Notes: generated by a model not told the origin, from the letters alone. A stretch of DNA of 46,215 nt from Alphaproteobacteria bacterium (GCA_021776685.1 JAJFFJ010000049.1:1-46215), one strand, 5' to 3'. Shown: positions 1-8,268, counted from the first letter of the stretch. Program-made: numbers and translations.

Positions 1-549
1 GCCATGCACCTCGACGCCGTCGAAGCCCGCTTCGATGGCCCGTTTGGCTGCAGCCGCGAATCCGCCAATGGTGTCGGCGATCTCTGCCTCAGTCATCTCC
101 CGCGGCACCGGATAGGGGCCATGACCGTTGTAGCGGGGTGAGTGTTCGCCATCGGGCTGCACTGCCGAAGGGCCGATGGTCTCGTCGCGCCAGATGTTGT
201 GCTGGCTGAGCGCGCCCGCATGCATGATCTGCATCACGATTGGCGCGCCTGCCGCATGCACTGCATCCGTTACGGCCCGCCAGGAATCACACTGTGGGTC
301 GTTGGCGATGCCCGGCTGATTGCCATAGCCCTGACTATGAGCCTCGTCCGGATAGGTGCCCTCGGCGATGACCAGCCCCCAGCCGCCGCGGGCATAGTCC
401 GCGTAGTAGTCCGCCATCTGCGCGGTCGCCAGACCGTCCGGCGTACCGCTGGCCCGCGTCATGGGCGAAACCACGAATCGGTTCTTGAGGGTATGGCCGC
501 CCAATTCGGCGGGGCTGTAGAGGGTCGGGAAGGCATCTGCAGGGGCCAT
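1..549 (-). CDS. Old Yellow Enzyme family NADH:flavin oxidoreductase (partial, N-terminal 183 residues)
   Basis: The reading frame is open on the minus strand from an ATG at 549 to the window edge, so only the N-terminal 183 residues are present. The translation has the FMN-barrel hallmarks of the family: LKNRFVVSPMTRA near the N-terminus, a GGWGLVIAEGT strand, the HAGALSQ segment, GPSAV, and GFDGVEVHG at the truncated end. An AAGGA ribosome site precedes the start. Members of this family reduce activated alkenes with NAD(P)H, and some act on 2,4-dienoyl-CoA; the substrate cannot be told from this fragment. The gene is divergent from the MDR dehydrogenase across a 118-bp gap, so the two may share a control region. 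The family assignment is solid; the specific role is unknown. Confidence 0.88.
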   Translation of the reverse strand, partial: MAPADAFPTLYSPAELGGHTLKNRFVVSPMTRASGTPDGLATAQMADYYADYARGGWGLVIAEGTYPDEAHSQGYGNQPGIANDPQCDSWRAVTDAVHAAGAPIVMQIMHAGALSQHNIWRDETIGPSAVQPDGEHSPRYNGHGPYPVPREMTEAEIADTIGGFAAAAKRAIEAGFDGVEVHG

Positions 550-667
550 GAAGGGTTCCTTTGGGTACGGCGGGGTGTGCAGCGGCAATGTCGGTCGCGC
601 CAACGCGGATGACAAGGCCGCCGGGGCGTCGTAGACGATAGGTCAATCACAGGAGCGAGGGACTATC

Positions 668-1672
668 ATGAAAGCGTGGGAAATTATCGGCCCGGACGGC
701 ATCGATGCACTCAACCTGGCGGAGCGCGACAGCCCGGAACCGGGCCACGGCCAGATCAAGGTCAGGGTCGCCGCCAACTGCATCAACTATCGCGACCTGA
801 ACACGGTGCGGGCGCCGGCGCGCATGGGCCTGCAGTTCCCCCGCATCCCGAATTCCGACGGCGCCGGCGAAGTGGTGGCGGTCGGCGACGGCGTCAGCCG
901 CTTCAAGGCGGGCGACCGGGTGGCTGGCTGCTTTTTCGACGGCTGGTTCGCTGGCGAGGTTTCCGCCCAGGCCATGGGCACCGCCCGGGGCGGCCCGATC
1001 GACGGCATGCTCGCGGAAGAGGTTGTGATCCACGAGCAAGGCGCGGTCGCGGTCCCTGAGCATCTAAGCCTCGAGGAAGCCGCCACCCTGCCCTGCGCGG
1101 CGCTGACGGCGTGGCATTCCCTGGTGGTTAAAGGCGGGCTCAAGGCGGGAGACACGGTGCTGCTCCTCGGCACCGGCGGCGTCTCCATCTTCGCCCTGCA
1201 GTTCTGCGTCATGATGGGCGCGCGGGCGATCATCACCTCCAAAAGCGATGAAAAGTTGGAGCGCGCCAGATCAATGGGCGCGTGGCAGACCATCAACTAT
1301 GGCGACACACCCGAATGGGCCAAGGTCGCGGTCGAGATGACCGGCGGCCGCGGCGTTGACCAGGTGGTGGAAGTGGGCGGCGCCGGCACACTGGCGCAAT
1401 CCATCGACGCGGTCCGCATCGGCGGTCATATCGGCCTGATCGGCGTGCTGACCGGCGGCGAGATCAACCCCATGCCGATCCTCCGCAAGTCCATCCGCCT
1501 CTCCGGCATCTATGTGGGTTCGACAGCCATGTTCGAAGACATGAACGCCGCCATCACCGCCAATGGCCTGAAACCAGTGATCGACAAGACGGTGGAATTC
1601 GCCGACGCACCAGCCGCCTACAACGCCATGGAAGCGGCCGGGCACTTCGGGAAAATCGTGATTAGGGTGTAG
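668..1672 (+). CDS. Zinc-independent MDR family NAD(P)-dependent oxidoreductase
   Basis: This 334-residue protein belongs to the medium-chain dehydrogenase/reductase superfamily. The N-terminal GroES-like half carries NYRDLNTV where zinc alcohol dehydrogenases have their catalytic Cys, and I see no four-Cys structural zinc loop, so it is probably a zinc-independent quinone-reductase or enoyl-reductase type. The cofactor fold follows, with LLGTGGVSIFALQ around residue 170 and a VVEVGGAGTL strand near 235. The start follows a GGAGCGAGGG ribosome site. It ends 5 bp before the stop of the convergent desaturase gene. The substrate is not predictable. The divergent Old Yellow Enzyme gene suggests handling of electrophilic carbonyls or alkenes, but that is inference. 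Confidence 0.88.
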   Translation: MKAWEIIGPDGIDALNLAERDSPEPGHGQIKVRVAANCINYRDLNTVRAPARMGLQFPRIPNSDGAGEVVAVGDGVSRFKAGDRVAGCFFDGWFAGEVSAQAMGTARGGPIDGMLAEEVVIHEQGAVAVPEHLSLEEAATLPCAALTAWHSLVVKGGLKAGDTVLLLGTGGVSIFALQFCVMMGARAIITSKSDEKLERARSMGAWQTINYGDTPEWAKVAVEMTGGRGVDQVVEVGGAGTLAQSIDAVRIGGHIGLIGVLTGGEINPMPILRKSIRLSGIYVGSTAMFEDMNAAITANGLKPVIDKTVEFADAPAAYNAMEAAGHFGKIVIRV

Positions 1673-1677
1673 GGGGT

Positions 1678-2775
1678 CTACCCCGTCGCAGGGGCGGACG
1701 CTCGACCCACCGCTGTGGCGGCGGCGACCTCCGCCGTGGGGCTGCCGTCGTAGCCGAGCCAGCGGTGACCGTCGTAGTCATAAAGCTTGCACCGGCGCAT
1801 GGTCTGCCAGAACGCGACGGGACTGAAACGTTCGACCACCGCCGTCTCCCCGAGGAGCGTATTAAGACGACGCTGTGCCGCCGCCAGTCGGTAGAAGGGA
1901 ACCTTCGTGTTCACGTGGTGCGCCGGGTGCTCCATGATGTGGTTCGACAGCCAGCCGTACCATTTGGGAAACACCATATGGACGCTGAGCGCCGCCTGGC
2001 TATGGGTGGCTGCTTCCTCGTCCGTTCGGAACCAGGGCACCTGCGGGTGGGTATGCTGGGCGTAGACAGTGAAGCCCATCAGCGTGTTCCAGACCACTTG
2101 GGGGATGACGAAGCCCCACAGCACCGCCTCCCAGAAGGCGAGGTGTTCGATTACCAATGTCGCGCCCCAGAAGGCGGCGAAGAGCCCGACAAGGGCTGCG
2201 AGGAGCAGCGCGAAGTCGCGCCACTGGCTCAGGCGCTGGGTCGTCCTGAGGTGGCGGGGTGGGAAGAATTTCTCTTTCCACCAGCGGTTCACGGCGTAGT
2301 AGGCCGCAAAACCCAGAACCGGGGTGCGATAGAGCCGCTCCCGGCACCTGCGCCAATAGGGCAGCGCGTCATACTCCACTTTCGAGAGCGGCGACCAGCT
2401 GTTGCGGCCCTTCACGCAGGTGTCCCTGTGGTGCATGCGGTTGTGGACGATGCGCCAGAGGGTGAAATTGTGCAGCGACGGCAGCAGCGCGAGCCGGCCG
2501 AGCAGTGCGTTCAGCCGCTTCGAGCCCGTGCAGGCGCAATGGGCGCCGTCATGGCCGATGACAAACAAGGCCGCGATCGCCGTGCCTGCGATCACCGCGA
2601 ACAGGGTCTTGAGCGCATAGCTCTCGACCCAAAGCGCAAGCCCGGTCGCAACTGCGAGCAACCCGGCGTCGCGGGCAAAAATCGCCAGCGCGAGGACCGT
2701 CGATCTCTCGGTGTAGGGTGCGAGCGCATCGCGCAACGCCTTCGCGTCCGTGCGGGGCGGCGGGAGTGCCTTCAT
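1678..2775 (-). CDS. Membrane fatty acid desaturase family protein
   Basis: This 365-residue integral membrane protein has the three histidine clusters of the di-iron fatty acid desaturase family: HDGAH at residues 75-79, HNRMHH at 111-116, and HPAHH in the C-terminal third. Hydrophobic segments lie around residues 30-50, 55-75 and 190-235, as expected for an enzyme with active-site histidines on the cytoplasmic face. Family members desaturate acyl lipids or hydroxylate carotenoids using O2 and a ferredoxin-type electron donor. The HNRMHH box and the short loops resemble omega-type bacterial desaturases, but regiospecificity cannot be read. The gene is convergent with the MDR gene. A 360-bp stretch upstream (2776-3136) carries no convincing gene. 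Confidence 0.88.
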   Translation of the reverse strand: MKALPPPRTDAKALRDALAPYTERSTVLALAIFARDAGLLAVATGLALWVESYALKTLFAVIAGTAIAALFVIGHDGAHCACTGSKRLNALLGRLALLPSLHNFTLWRIVHNRMHHRDTCVKGRNSWSPLSKVEYDALPYWRRCRERLYRTPVLGFAAYYAVNRWWKEKFFPPRHLRTTQRLSQWRDFALLLAALVGLFAAFWGATLVIEHLAFWEAVLWGFVIPQVVWNTLMGFTVYAQHTHPQVPWFRTDEEAATHSQAALSVHMVFPKWYGWLSNHIMEHPAHHVNTKVPFYRLAAAQRRLNTLLGETAVVERFSPVAFWQTMRRCKLYDYDGHRWLGYDGSPTAEVAAATAVGRASAPATG

Positions 2776-2972
2776 GGCGGATGACCTGTTGTCACCAATG
2801 GAAAGTCGACGGAAAGGCTATTCCGCCAGTGCTAATTTTTTATTTCGCTCTAGGGTTAATGGCGCGTTAGAGGCGTTCGTCCTCTTACGGAAATGCCTTC
2901 CGCGCTACCTGTGCGCTTTCCCCAATTGCGGAGTCGATCCGCGCGGACAGACCCGCGGGCGATGGCCCGCAA

Positions 2973-3153
2973 GCTGCCGGACCTGAGCCGGTTTAATTCA
3001 GAGGGCGGGAGAGAATGGTCGGCGCGGGTGGGCCGGCGGGCGACATCCCGCAAAACAATGACTCAGCCCCAACCCTCAAGGCCTGCGCCAGCCGCCGGGC
3101 CTGAGCCAGTTTCATTCATCATACGGTGGGGGGAAATGGTGGGCGCGGCTGGG
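2973..3153. repeat. Imperfect direct repeat covering the tRNA-Val 3' flank and acceptor/T-arm end
   Basis: Two diverged copies lie side by side at 2973-3032 and 3091-3153. Both read CYGCCGGRCCTGAGCCRGTTT, a variable middle, GGGRGARAATGGT or a close variant, then GGCGCGG and a T-arm-like GGG. The right copy runs into the functional tRNA-Val gene and matches its CCA end and acceptor strand. The left copy keeps these positions with substitutions and then loses tRNA character. It looks like the decayed end of a second tRNA-Val gene with its 3' flank. Nothing else was identified in 2776-3136. Confidence 0.55.
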
Positions 3154-3211
3154 ATTGAACCAGCGACCCCTGCGATGTCAACACAGTGCTCTCCCACTGA
3201 GCTACGCGCCC
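3137..3211 (-). tRNA. tRNA-Val (anticodon GAC)
   Basis: On the minus strand the sequence folds as a full cloverleaf. The acceptor stem GGGCGCG pairs with CGCGCCC, the D arm has GCTC/GAGC, the anticodon stem CTGTG/CGCAG carries the loop TTGACAT, and the T arm GCTGG/CCAGC encloses TTCAATC. The anticodon GAC (complement at 3177-3179) reads valine GUC and GUU codons. The CCA end is encoded at 3137-3139. No T-run terminator was seen downstream. Upstream, on the right, 177 bp separate it from the divergent amidohydrolase gene. Confidence 0.96.
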
Positions 3212-3388
3212 GACCAGCTGCCGGCGCTGAACCCCAAAACGAAGCTCTTGACCCGGCGACCGGAAGAGGCGGGTTATCCCGCATTCGGAAGCGCCGTTCA
3301 ACCCCCCAATCGGGCGCAGTTAATCAACCGAACAAGCTTTGGGCGGCAGGCCGTGACAAGCCCGATCCGATGCACTAAATGATCGACC

Positions 3389-4288
3389 ATGGATTCAGGT
3401 GCGCTTGCCTTGGCGCCGGACTCGATTCCCGAGAACCCGGCCTACGAAATTTTTGAGCCCGGCGTTCAGACAGCGCCGGTTGTCTTTGCGTCGCCCCACA
3501 GCGGCGAGGACTATCCCGCCCATTTCCTCAATATCTCGAAGCTGGACGCCTATGCGATCCGCCGGTCGGAAGACAGCTTTGTGGACCAGCTCTACAGCGC
3601 GGCGCCCGCCTGTGGCGCACCGCTTTTGTGCGCCACCTTTCCGCGCGCCTTCGTAGATCCCAACCGCGAGCCGTTCGAGCTGGATCCGGATATGTTCGAC
3701 GACCCGCTGCCGGACTATGCAAACCCGACATCGCCGCGGGTCGCCGCCGGCCTGGGCACCATCGCCAAGGTGGTCTGCAGCGGCGCGGAAATCTATGACG
3801 GCAAGCTGCGCTTCGCCGAAGCGCTGGACCGCATCAACAGCTGCTACCGCCCTTATCACAGCGCCCTCCAGGCGTTGATCGACCGGACCAGGGATCGATT
3901 TGGCTACTGCATCCTGGTGGACTGTCATTCAATGCCGTCGGTGGGCGGCCCCATGGACCGGGACCCCGGCCGCCGGCGCGTGGATTTCGTGCTCGGTGAC
4001 TGCTACGGCGTGTCCTGCCACCGGAGCCTGACTGACCAGGTGCACGCCACCCTCGTGCGGCTCGGCTATATGGTCAAACGTAACCTGCCTTATGCCGGCG
4101 GCTTCACCACCCGTCATTATGGCGAGCCGTCAGAGCGGGTGCACGCCCTGCAGATCGAGGTCAACCGGGCGCTCTATATGGACGAAACCCGCTTTGCCAA
4201 ACGACCCGGTTTCGAAACGTTACTTGGCAATATCACCATCATGATCGAGCAGCTGGTGAGCGCCGATGAAGGCCTGTTCGCTGCATGA
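3389..4288 (+). CDS. N-formylglutamate amidohydrolase family protein
   Basis: This 299-residue protein matches the N-formylglutamate amidohydrolase family (FGase, Pfam PF05013 type). Visible family motifs are FASPHSGEDYP near residue 33, a metal-binding segment DCHSMPS near 180, and GGFTTRHYGEPSERVHALQIEVNR near 235 (only the key residues matter: GG..T..YG...R..ALQIE.NR). The classical reaction splits N-formyl-L-glutamate into formate and glutamate in the histidine degradation route, but no hut genes are adjacent. It overlaps the next gene by ATGA, so the two are translated together. It may have a general N-acyl-amino-acid amidase role. Confidence 0.87.
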   Translation: MDSGALALAPDSIPENPAYEIFEPGVQTAPVVFASPHSGEDYPAHFLNISKLDAYAIRRSEDSFVDQLYSAAPACGAPLLCATFPRAFVDPNREPFELDPDMFDDPLPDYANPTSPRVAAGLGTIAKVVCSGAEIYDGKLRFAEALDRINSCYRPYHSALQALIDRTRDRFGYCILVDCHSMPSVGGPMDRDPGRRRVDFVLGDCYGVSCHRSLTDQVHATLVRLGYMVKRNLPYAGGFTTRHYGEPSERVHALQIEVNRALYMDETRFAKRPGFETLLGNITIMIEQLVSADEGLFAA

Positions 4289-4824
4289 GACCGGAGGTAC
4301 AGCCGGACATTCCCGTCCGTGTGCGTGATTCGGTGGCCGGGGACATGACGGCCATCCAGGCGATTTATGCCCACCATGTATTGAAAGGCCTGGGGTCTTT
4401 CGAAGAAGTGCCGCCAGATGTGGATGAAATGATCGCCCGCCGCGGCCGGTCCCTGGCCGTGGGCCTGCCGCACCTGGTGGCCGAGGTGGACGGCGCGATT
4501 GCCGGCTTCGCCTACGCCGGGCCTTTCCGCGAGCGCTCCGCCTACAGGCATACGGTCGAAAACTCGGTCTATGTCGCGCCCGACCGGCGGGGCGAAGGGG
4601 TGGGTCAGGCACTTCTTGCAGTGCTGATCGAACGCTGCACCCAGATCGGCTTCCATCAGATGGTGGCCGTCATCGGCGATTCAGAAAATCTCGCCTCGAT
4701 CCGACTTCACGAACAGGCCGGTTTCCGCCGCGCCGGCGTGCTGCGATCGGTGGGGCACAAATTCGGCCGATGGGTGGATAGCGTGTTGATGCAGCGCCAG
4801 TTGAACGCCCCCGACGACAGCTAA
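4285..4824 (+). CDS. GNAT family N-acetyltransferase, phosphinothricin acetyltransferase-like
   Basis: The 179-residue protein has the GNAT fold. The N-terminal substrate region reads IQAIYAHHVLKGLGSFEE, which resembles the phosphinothricin acetyltransferase (Pat/Bar) subgroup. The acetyl-CoA pyrophosphate loop is RRGEGVGQALL around residues 105-115, followed by NLASIRLHEQAGFRRAG. Enzymes of this type N-acetylate small amino-acid-like compounds such as phosphinothricin or methionine sulfone or sulfoximine. It starts inside the amidohydrolase stop codon (ATGA), which suggests an operon in which one enzyme deacylates and the other acylates amino acids. The true substrate is unknown. Confidence 0.85.
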   Translation: MRPEVQPDIPVRVRDSVAGDMTAIQAIYAHHVLKGLGSFEEVPPDVDEMIARRGRSLAVGLPHLVAEVDGAIAGFAYAGPFRERSAYRHTVENSVYVAPDRRGEGVGQALLAVLIERCTQIGFHQMVAVIGDSENLASIRLHEQAGFRRAGVLRSVGHKFGRWVDSVLMQRQLNAPDDS

Positions 4825-4910
4825 CCCGATCGCGACGGCAGTCCATTGTCAGGGTGGCAGGCAGGAACGCGATTGCCTACATTGTCCGCAACAACAGACC
4901 GGAGGTCACC

Positions 4911-5741
4911 ATGGCGCAGGCCGCCAAACATGCGGCGCCGCGCGCGGACCACACCATCGACCAGGCATGGGACGACTATACATCTGAAGAGCATGACATC
5001 TGGCGCAGACTATTCGAGCGCCAATCCACGGTTCTGGTCGACCGCGCGGTGCAGGAATTTCTCGACGGTATCGATTTTCTGGGTATTGCCGGTGGCGGGA
5101 TACCCGATTTCCGCCGTCTCAACGACGCGCTGATGGCGCGCACGGGCTGGCAGATCGTGGCCGTGCCCGGCCTCGTGCCGGACGACATCTTCTTCGATCA
5201 TCTTGCCAATCGGCGGTTTCCCGCGACTGCCTGGATCCGCACCGGGGAGCAGATGGACTATCTGCAGGAACCGGATGTGTTCCACGATGTATTCGGTCAT
5301 GTCCCGCTGCTCGCCAACCCGGTGTTCGGCGACTATATGGCTGCCTACGGCCGCGGCGGCCTCAAGGCCCTGAAGCTGGGCGCCCTGGAAAAGCTCGCGC
5401 GCCTTTACTGGTACACGGTGGAATTCGGTTTGATCCAGACGCCGGCCGGCCTGCGCATCTACGGCTCGGGCATCGTCTCGTCGAAGGGCGAATCGGTTTT
5501 TGCGCTGGAGAGCCCGGCGCCCAACCGCATCAGCTTCGACCTGCTGCGCATCATGCGCACCAACTACCGCATCGATGATTTCCAGGAGAGCTATTTCGTG
5601 ATCGATAGCTTCGAACAGTTGTTCGGCGAAACCCTGCCAGATTTCACAGATTACTATCGCCAACTGGCGTCCATGGACGACCTGACGCCGAGCGATATCC
5701 TGGCGCAAGACACGGTGCTGCACCGGGGAATTGGCGTGTGA
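4911..5741 (+). CDS. phhA: Phenylalanine 4-monooxygenase
   Basis: This 276-residue monomeric aromatic amino acid hydroxylase converts phenylalanine to tyrosine using tetrahydropterin and O2. The iron ligands are visible as His125 and His130 in FHDVFGHVPLL and Glu171 in YWYTVEFGL. The protein lacks the regulatory ACT domain of animal enzymes, as usual in bacteria. The ATG at 4911 is preferred because GGAGGT at 4901-4906 lies just upstream; an in-frame GTG at 4854 would add 19 unconserved residues. No pterin carbinolamine dehydratase gene (phhB) is next to it. A weak hairpin (arms CAGCGCA/TGCGCTG at 5858-5877) follows the gene. Confidence 0.95.
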   Translation: MAQAAKHAAPRADHTIDQAWDDYTSEEHDIWRRLFERQSTVLVDRAVQEFLDGIDFLGIAGGGIPDFRRLNDALMARTGWQIVAVPGLVPDDIFFDHLANRRFPATAWIRTGEQMDYLQEPDVFHDVFGHVPLLANPVFGDYMAAYGRGGLKALKLGALEKLARLYWYTVEFGLIQTPAGLRIYGSGIVSSKGESVFALESPAPNRISFDLLRIMRTNYRIDDFQESYFVIDSFEQLFGETLPDFTDYYRQLASMDDLTPSDILAQDTVLHRGIGV

Positions 5742-5976
5742 GCCTATCCCGCCTCGCCGTGGATTGGATGCCGCTGCAATCGCCGCACGTTGGCCTCAAT
5801 GTAACCAACAAGGTGCTTGCGGCATCTATTAGTAACCCTACGGGCAAAATCCTGGCGCAGCGCACGACCTTGCGCTGGGGATCTGATTGGGGTTTTGAGG
5901 TCAGCAAAGCAGCATTTTTTCCACCTCGGCGAGCATGGTGGGCGAGCATGGTGGGCGAGCAAAGGTGGGCGCCATG
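5742..5976. other. Intergenic sequence after phhA with a short 13-bp tandem repeat
   Basis: No convincing gene is present. The stretch holds a weak hairpin at 5858-5877 and, at 5928-5967, a tandem repeat of GGCGAGCATGGTG: two perfect 13-bp units and a third 14-bp unit reading GGCGAGCAAAGGTG. The repeat sits just beyond the minus-strand terminator at 5977-6006. Short open frames on both strands here lack family features. Confidence 0.6.
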
Positions 5977-6006
5977 AAAAAGGGCCGCACCGGGAAGGTG
6001 CGGCCC
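5977..6006 (-). terminator. Rho-independent terminator (minus strand)
   Basis: On the minus strand a perfect 10-bp stem, GGGCCGCACC/GGTGCGGCCC with a TTCCC loop, is followed directly by TTTTT (plus-strand A run at 5977-5981). No minus-strand protein gene ends here: phhA and the Mla operon are both on the plus strand. The terminator therefore most likely ends a non-coding transcript. Confidence 0.88.
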
Positions 6007-6078
6007 AAGTCTAGGGAGGAAACGCCCTAAAGTGAAACGACAGCTAAACGCAAACGCGGTCAGGGGCGTCTGTCGCAC
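5977..6078 (-). ncRNA. Candidate small RNA with anti-Shine-Dalgarno motif and possible pseudoknot
   Basis: A strong terminator with no gene in front of it implies a short minus-strand transcript of about 100 nt. Upstream of the terminator, in transcript order, are CGACAG (6075-6070), ACGCCC (6069-6064), CTGTCG (6043-6038) and GGGCGT (6027-6022). The first pairs with the third and the second with the fourth, so the two helices interleave as an H-type pseudoknot or act as alternative folds. A single-stranded TTTCCTCCCTAGACTT with the anti-Shine-Dalgarno core CCTCCC (6019-6014) precedes the terminator. A TGTAAAT box (6091-6085) could be a -10 element. The 5' end is a guess. Alphaproteobacterial trans-acting RNAs with CCUCC loops are known, but I cannot assign a family. 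Confidence 0.5.
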
Positions 6079-6332
6079 CGCAACATTTACACCGCATCGC
6101 AGCAAAGGCAAGGAGTTTTTTATTGGCAAATATGGGGGCCTGTGATCGGATGGCCACCATGGGTAGGAAACCTCCAAACATTTCTTGTGCAACGCACATC
6201 AGTTCAACGCCCCATGTCGGCCATTTGCCACGTAGGGCTGAAATTCATGGAGCGTTGGCAACTCCACCCACGCCCGGTTCTGTCCCCCGATCCGACAGTG
6301 TCGCGGCGATCTAAACGCCGCTGAAGGGGCCA
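6079..6332. other. Upstream region of the Mla operon and of the candidate small RNA
   Basis: No gene is supported. On the minus strand two related blocks, TTGCTGCGATGCGGTG and TGTTGCGGTGCGACAG, lie at about 6105-6070. Their TGC/GCA-rich form resembles a regulator-binding repeat. The remaining sequence up to 6332 should hold the plus-strand promoter of the Mla-type operon, although no clear -35/-10 pair stands out. Confidence 0.4.
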
Positions 6333-7487
6333 ATGGTAGAGGACGACGCCTGGATCAATGCCGAACGCACCGCGGACGCCCTTGTGGTGGCAGTGGGCGG
6401 CGACTGGCGTGTGGATGCTGTAGCGAACCTGCTACGCGCTGCGACTGCCACATGGACGGCGGAAAAGGCCGGCGACGGCGTCTCGACGGCGGTTGTGCGC
6501 GCCCGGGATATATCTTCCCTCGACAGTGGCGGTGCGTGGCTGCTGGTCCACCTTAGTCGTCAGCTTGAAGAGCGTGGCTTTACCACCCGCATCGATGGAC
6601 TGGGCGACAGTCACCGGCTCCTGCTGGACCGGGTTCGCAAGTCTGCGGACCGCATTGAAATAACCGAGGTGCCGCCCAACAGGAACGCCCTGGTCAGCGC
6701 ACTGGCAACCGTCGGCGAAGCTGCCGTCAATGCCTGCAAGCGCGCCCACGAGTTGCTGTCTTTCTTCGGACTGACGGTCATCCTGCTGGGCCGCGTCATT
6801 GTTCGCCCCTGGCGCCTTGAGCTGACCGCGACCCTCAAATATATCGAGCGCACTGGCTTGGACGCCCTGCCGATTGTGGGCCTGCTGGCCTTCCTCATCG
6901 GGGTCGTCGTTGCCTTCATGGGCGCGACCCAATTGAAGCAGTTCGGCGCAGAGATCTTCACCGTCAATCTGGTGGGGGTCGCCGTACTGCGCGAGCTGGG
7001 CGTGCTGATAACGTCGATCCTGATCGCCGGCCGGTCCGGCAGCGCGTTTACCGCGCAGATCGGCACCATGAAGGTGAACCAGGAAGTGGACGCCATGCAG
7101 ACCATCGGGCTGGACCCGGTGGAGATCCTGGTGTTGCCGCGAATTATTGCACTGATGATCACGCTACCGCTGCTGACCTTTTATGCAAACATGATGGGTC
7201 TGGCCGGCGGCGCTTTCATGTCTGTGGTCACCCTGGACATCTCGCTGACGCAATTCCTGGACCAGCTTTCCGGCGCCATCGACTTCACTACATTTGCGAT
7301 TGGCATGGTGAAGGCGCCGGTCTTTGCCTATGTCATTGCTCTGGTCGGCTGTTTCGAAGGCCTGAAAGTCACCGGTAGCGCCGAAAGCGTCGGCCAACGC
7401 ACCACAATGTCGGTTGTCGAAGGCATCTTCCTGGTCATCGTGTTCGATTCAATTTTCGCCATCGCCTTCAGCTATCTGGGGATCTGA
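6333..7487 (+). CDS. mlaE: MlaE-type ABC transporter permease with N-terminal STAS domain
   Basis: The 384-residue protein combines an N-terminal STAS-like domain (about residues 8-110, with the DISSLDSGGAWLLVHLS helix region) with an MlaE permease (about 125-384). The permease part has five or six hydrophobic helices and the family segments GLLAFLIGVVVAF, VLRELGVLITSILIAGRSGSAF and GTMKVNQEVDAMQTIGLDP. In MCE transport systems the permease pairs with MlaF and MlaD at the inner membrane to move phospholipids between membranes. In the Escherichia coli system the STAS protein MlaB is separate; the fused arrangement is common in alphaproteobacteria. GAAGGGG precedes the start. It is the first gene of a four-gene operon. 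Confidence 0.93.
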   Translation: MVEDDAWINAERTADALVVAVGGDWRVDAVANLLRAATATWTAEKAGDGVSTAVVRARDISSLDSGGAWLLVHLSRQLEERGFTTRIDGLGDSHRLLLDRVRKSADRIEITEVPPNRNALVSALATVGEAAVNACKRAHELLSFFGLTVILLGRVIVRPWRLELTATLKYIERTGLDALPIVGLLAFLIGVVVAFMGATQLKQFGAEIFTVNLVGVAVLRELGVLITSILIAGRSGSAFTAQIGTMKVNQEVDAMQTIGLDPVEILVLPRIIALMITLPLLTFYANMMGLAGGAFMSVVTLDISLTQFLDQLSGAIDFTTFAIGMVKAPVFAYVIALVGCFEGLKVTGSAESVGQRTTMSVVEGIFLVIVFDSIFAIAFSYLGI

Positions 7488-7490
7488 GAG

Positions 7491-8264
7491 ATGGATCCCG
7501 GCAACGTCATTGAAGTTCGCGGCCTCGTGAACCAGTTCGGCACCAACCGAATTCATGACGGTCTGGATCTGGACGTGCACAAAGGCGAGGTGCTGGGCGT
7601 GGTCGGCGGTTCGGGCACCGGCAAGTCAGTGCTGCTGCGCACCATCATCGGCCTGAACCGCGCACGGGACGGCGAGATTATGGTCCTGGGGCAGGACAGC
7701 CGTAACCTTAAAGGGCGGGAGGCCAGACGCCTGCTGCGACGCTGGGGGGTGCTGTTTCAGGACGGCGCATTGTTCAGTTCACTGACGGTGGAGCAAAACA
7801 TCGCCGTGTCCATGCGTGAGCACACGCGCCTGCCGGGCCATGCGATCAACCGCCTTGCCCGTCTGAAGATCGACATGGTGGGACTGCCCCTTCACGCCTG
7901 CTCCAAATATCCTTCGGAACTGTCAGGCGGCATGCGCAAGCGGGCCGGCCTCGCCCGCGCCCTGGCGCTGGACCCGGAGATTGTTTTCCTGGACGAACCA
8001 ACAGCGGGACTGGACCCCATTGGCGCCGCAGATTTCGACATCCTGATCCGCGATCTGCAACGCAGCCTGGGACTGACGGTCTTCATGGTTACCCACGATC
8101 TGGATTCCCTGGTCGCGATTACGGACCGTATTGCCGTATTGGTAGATAGGAAGATCAAGGTCGGGACGGTCGACGAACTCCGGATGGACGACCATCCCTG
8201 GATCCAGGACTATTTCAACGGCCCGCGCGGACGCGCGGCCATGGCATCCCACGGAAGGGACTGA
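7491..8264 (+). CDS. mlaF: MlaF-type ABC transporter ATP-binding protein
   Basis: This 257-residue ATPase has a Walker A GGSGTGKS near residue 40, a Q-loop in VLFQDGALFSSL, the signature LSGGMRKRAGLARAL, a Walker B IVFLDEPTAGLDP and the switch His in MVTHD. The GALFSSLTV segment and the GMRKRAG form of the signature are typical of the MlaF subgroup that energises MCE lipid transport. It starts 3 bp after the permease stop and 4 bp separate it from the MCE gene, so the three are clearly one transcription unit. Confidence 0.95.
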   Translation: MDPGNVIEVRGLVNQFGTNRIHDGLDLDVHKGEVLGVVGGSGTGKSVLLRTIIGLNRARDGEIMVLGQDSRNLKGREARRLLRRWGVLFQDGALFSSLTVEQNIAVSMREHTRLPGHAINRLARLKIDMVGLPLHACSKYPSELSGGMRKRAGLARALALDPEIVFLDEPTAGLDPIGAADFDILIRDLQRSLGLTVFMVTHDLDSLVAITDRIAVLVDRKIKVGTVDELRMDDHPWIQDYFNGPRGRAAMASHGRD

Positions 8265-8268
8265 GAGC

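Noticed and set aside
1765-2784. A 339-residue plus-strand frame opposite the desaturase gene
   Set aside because: It is antisense to a gene with clear histidine boxes, is rich in Arg, Gln and Glu as expected of a shadow frame, and has no membrane or catalytic features of its own.
5738-5977. Possible 79-residue gene on the plus strand starting at the phhA stop, and a 72-residue frame on the minus strand at 5744-5962
   Set aside because: Neither has a ribosome site at a sensible distance, nor a recognisable domain; both run through the tandem repeat at 5928-5967 and one ends at the terminator region.
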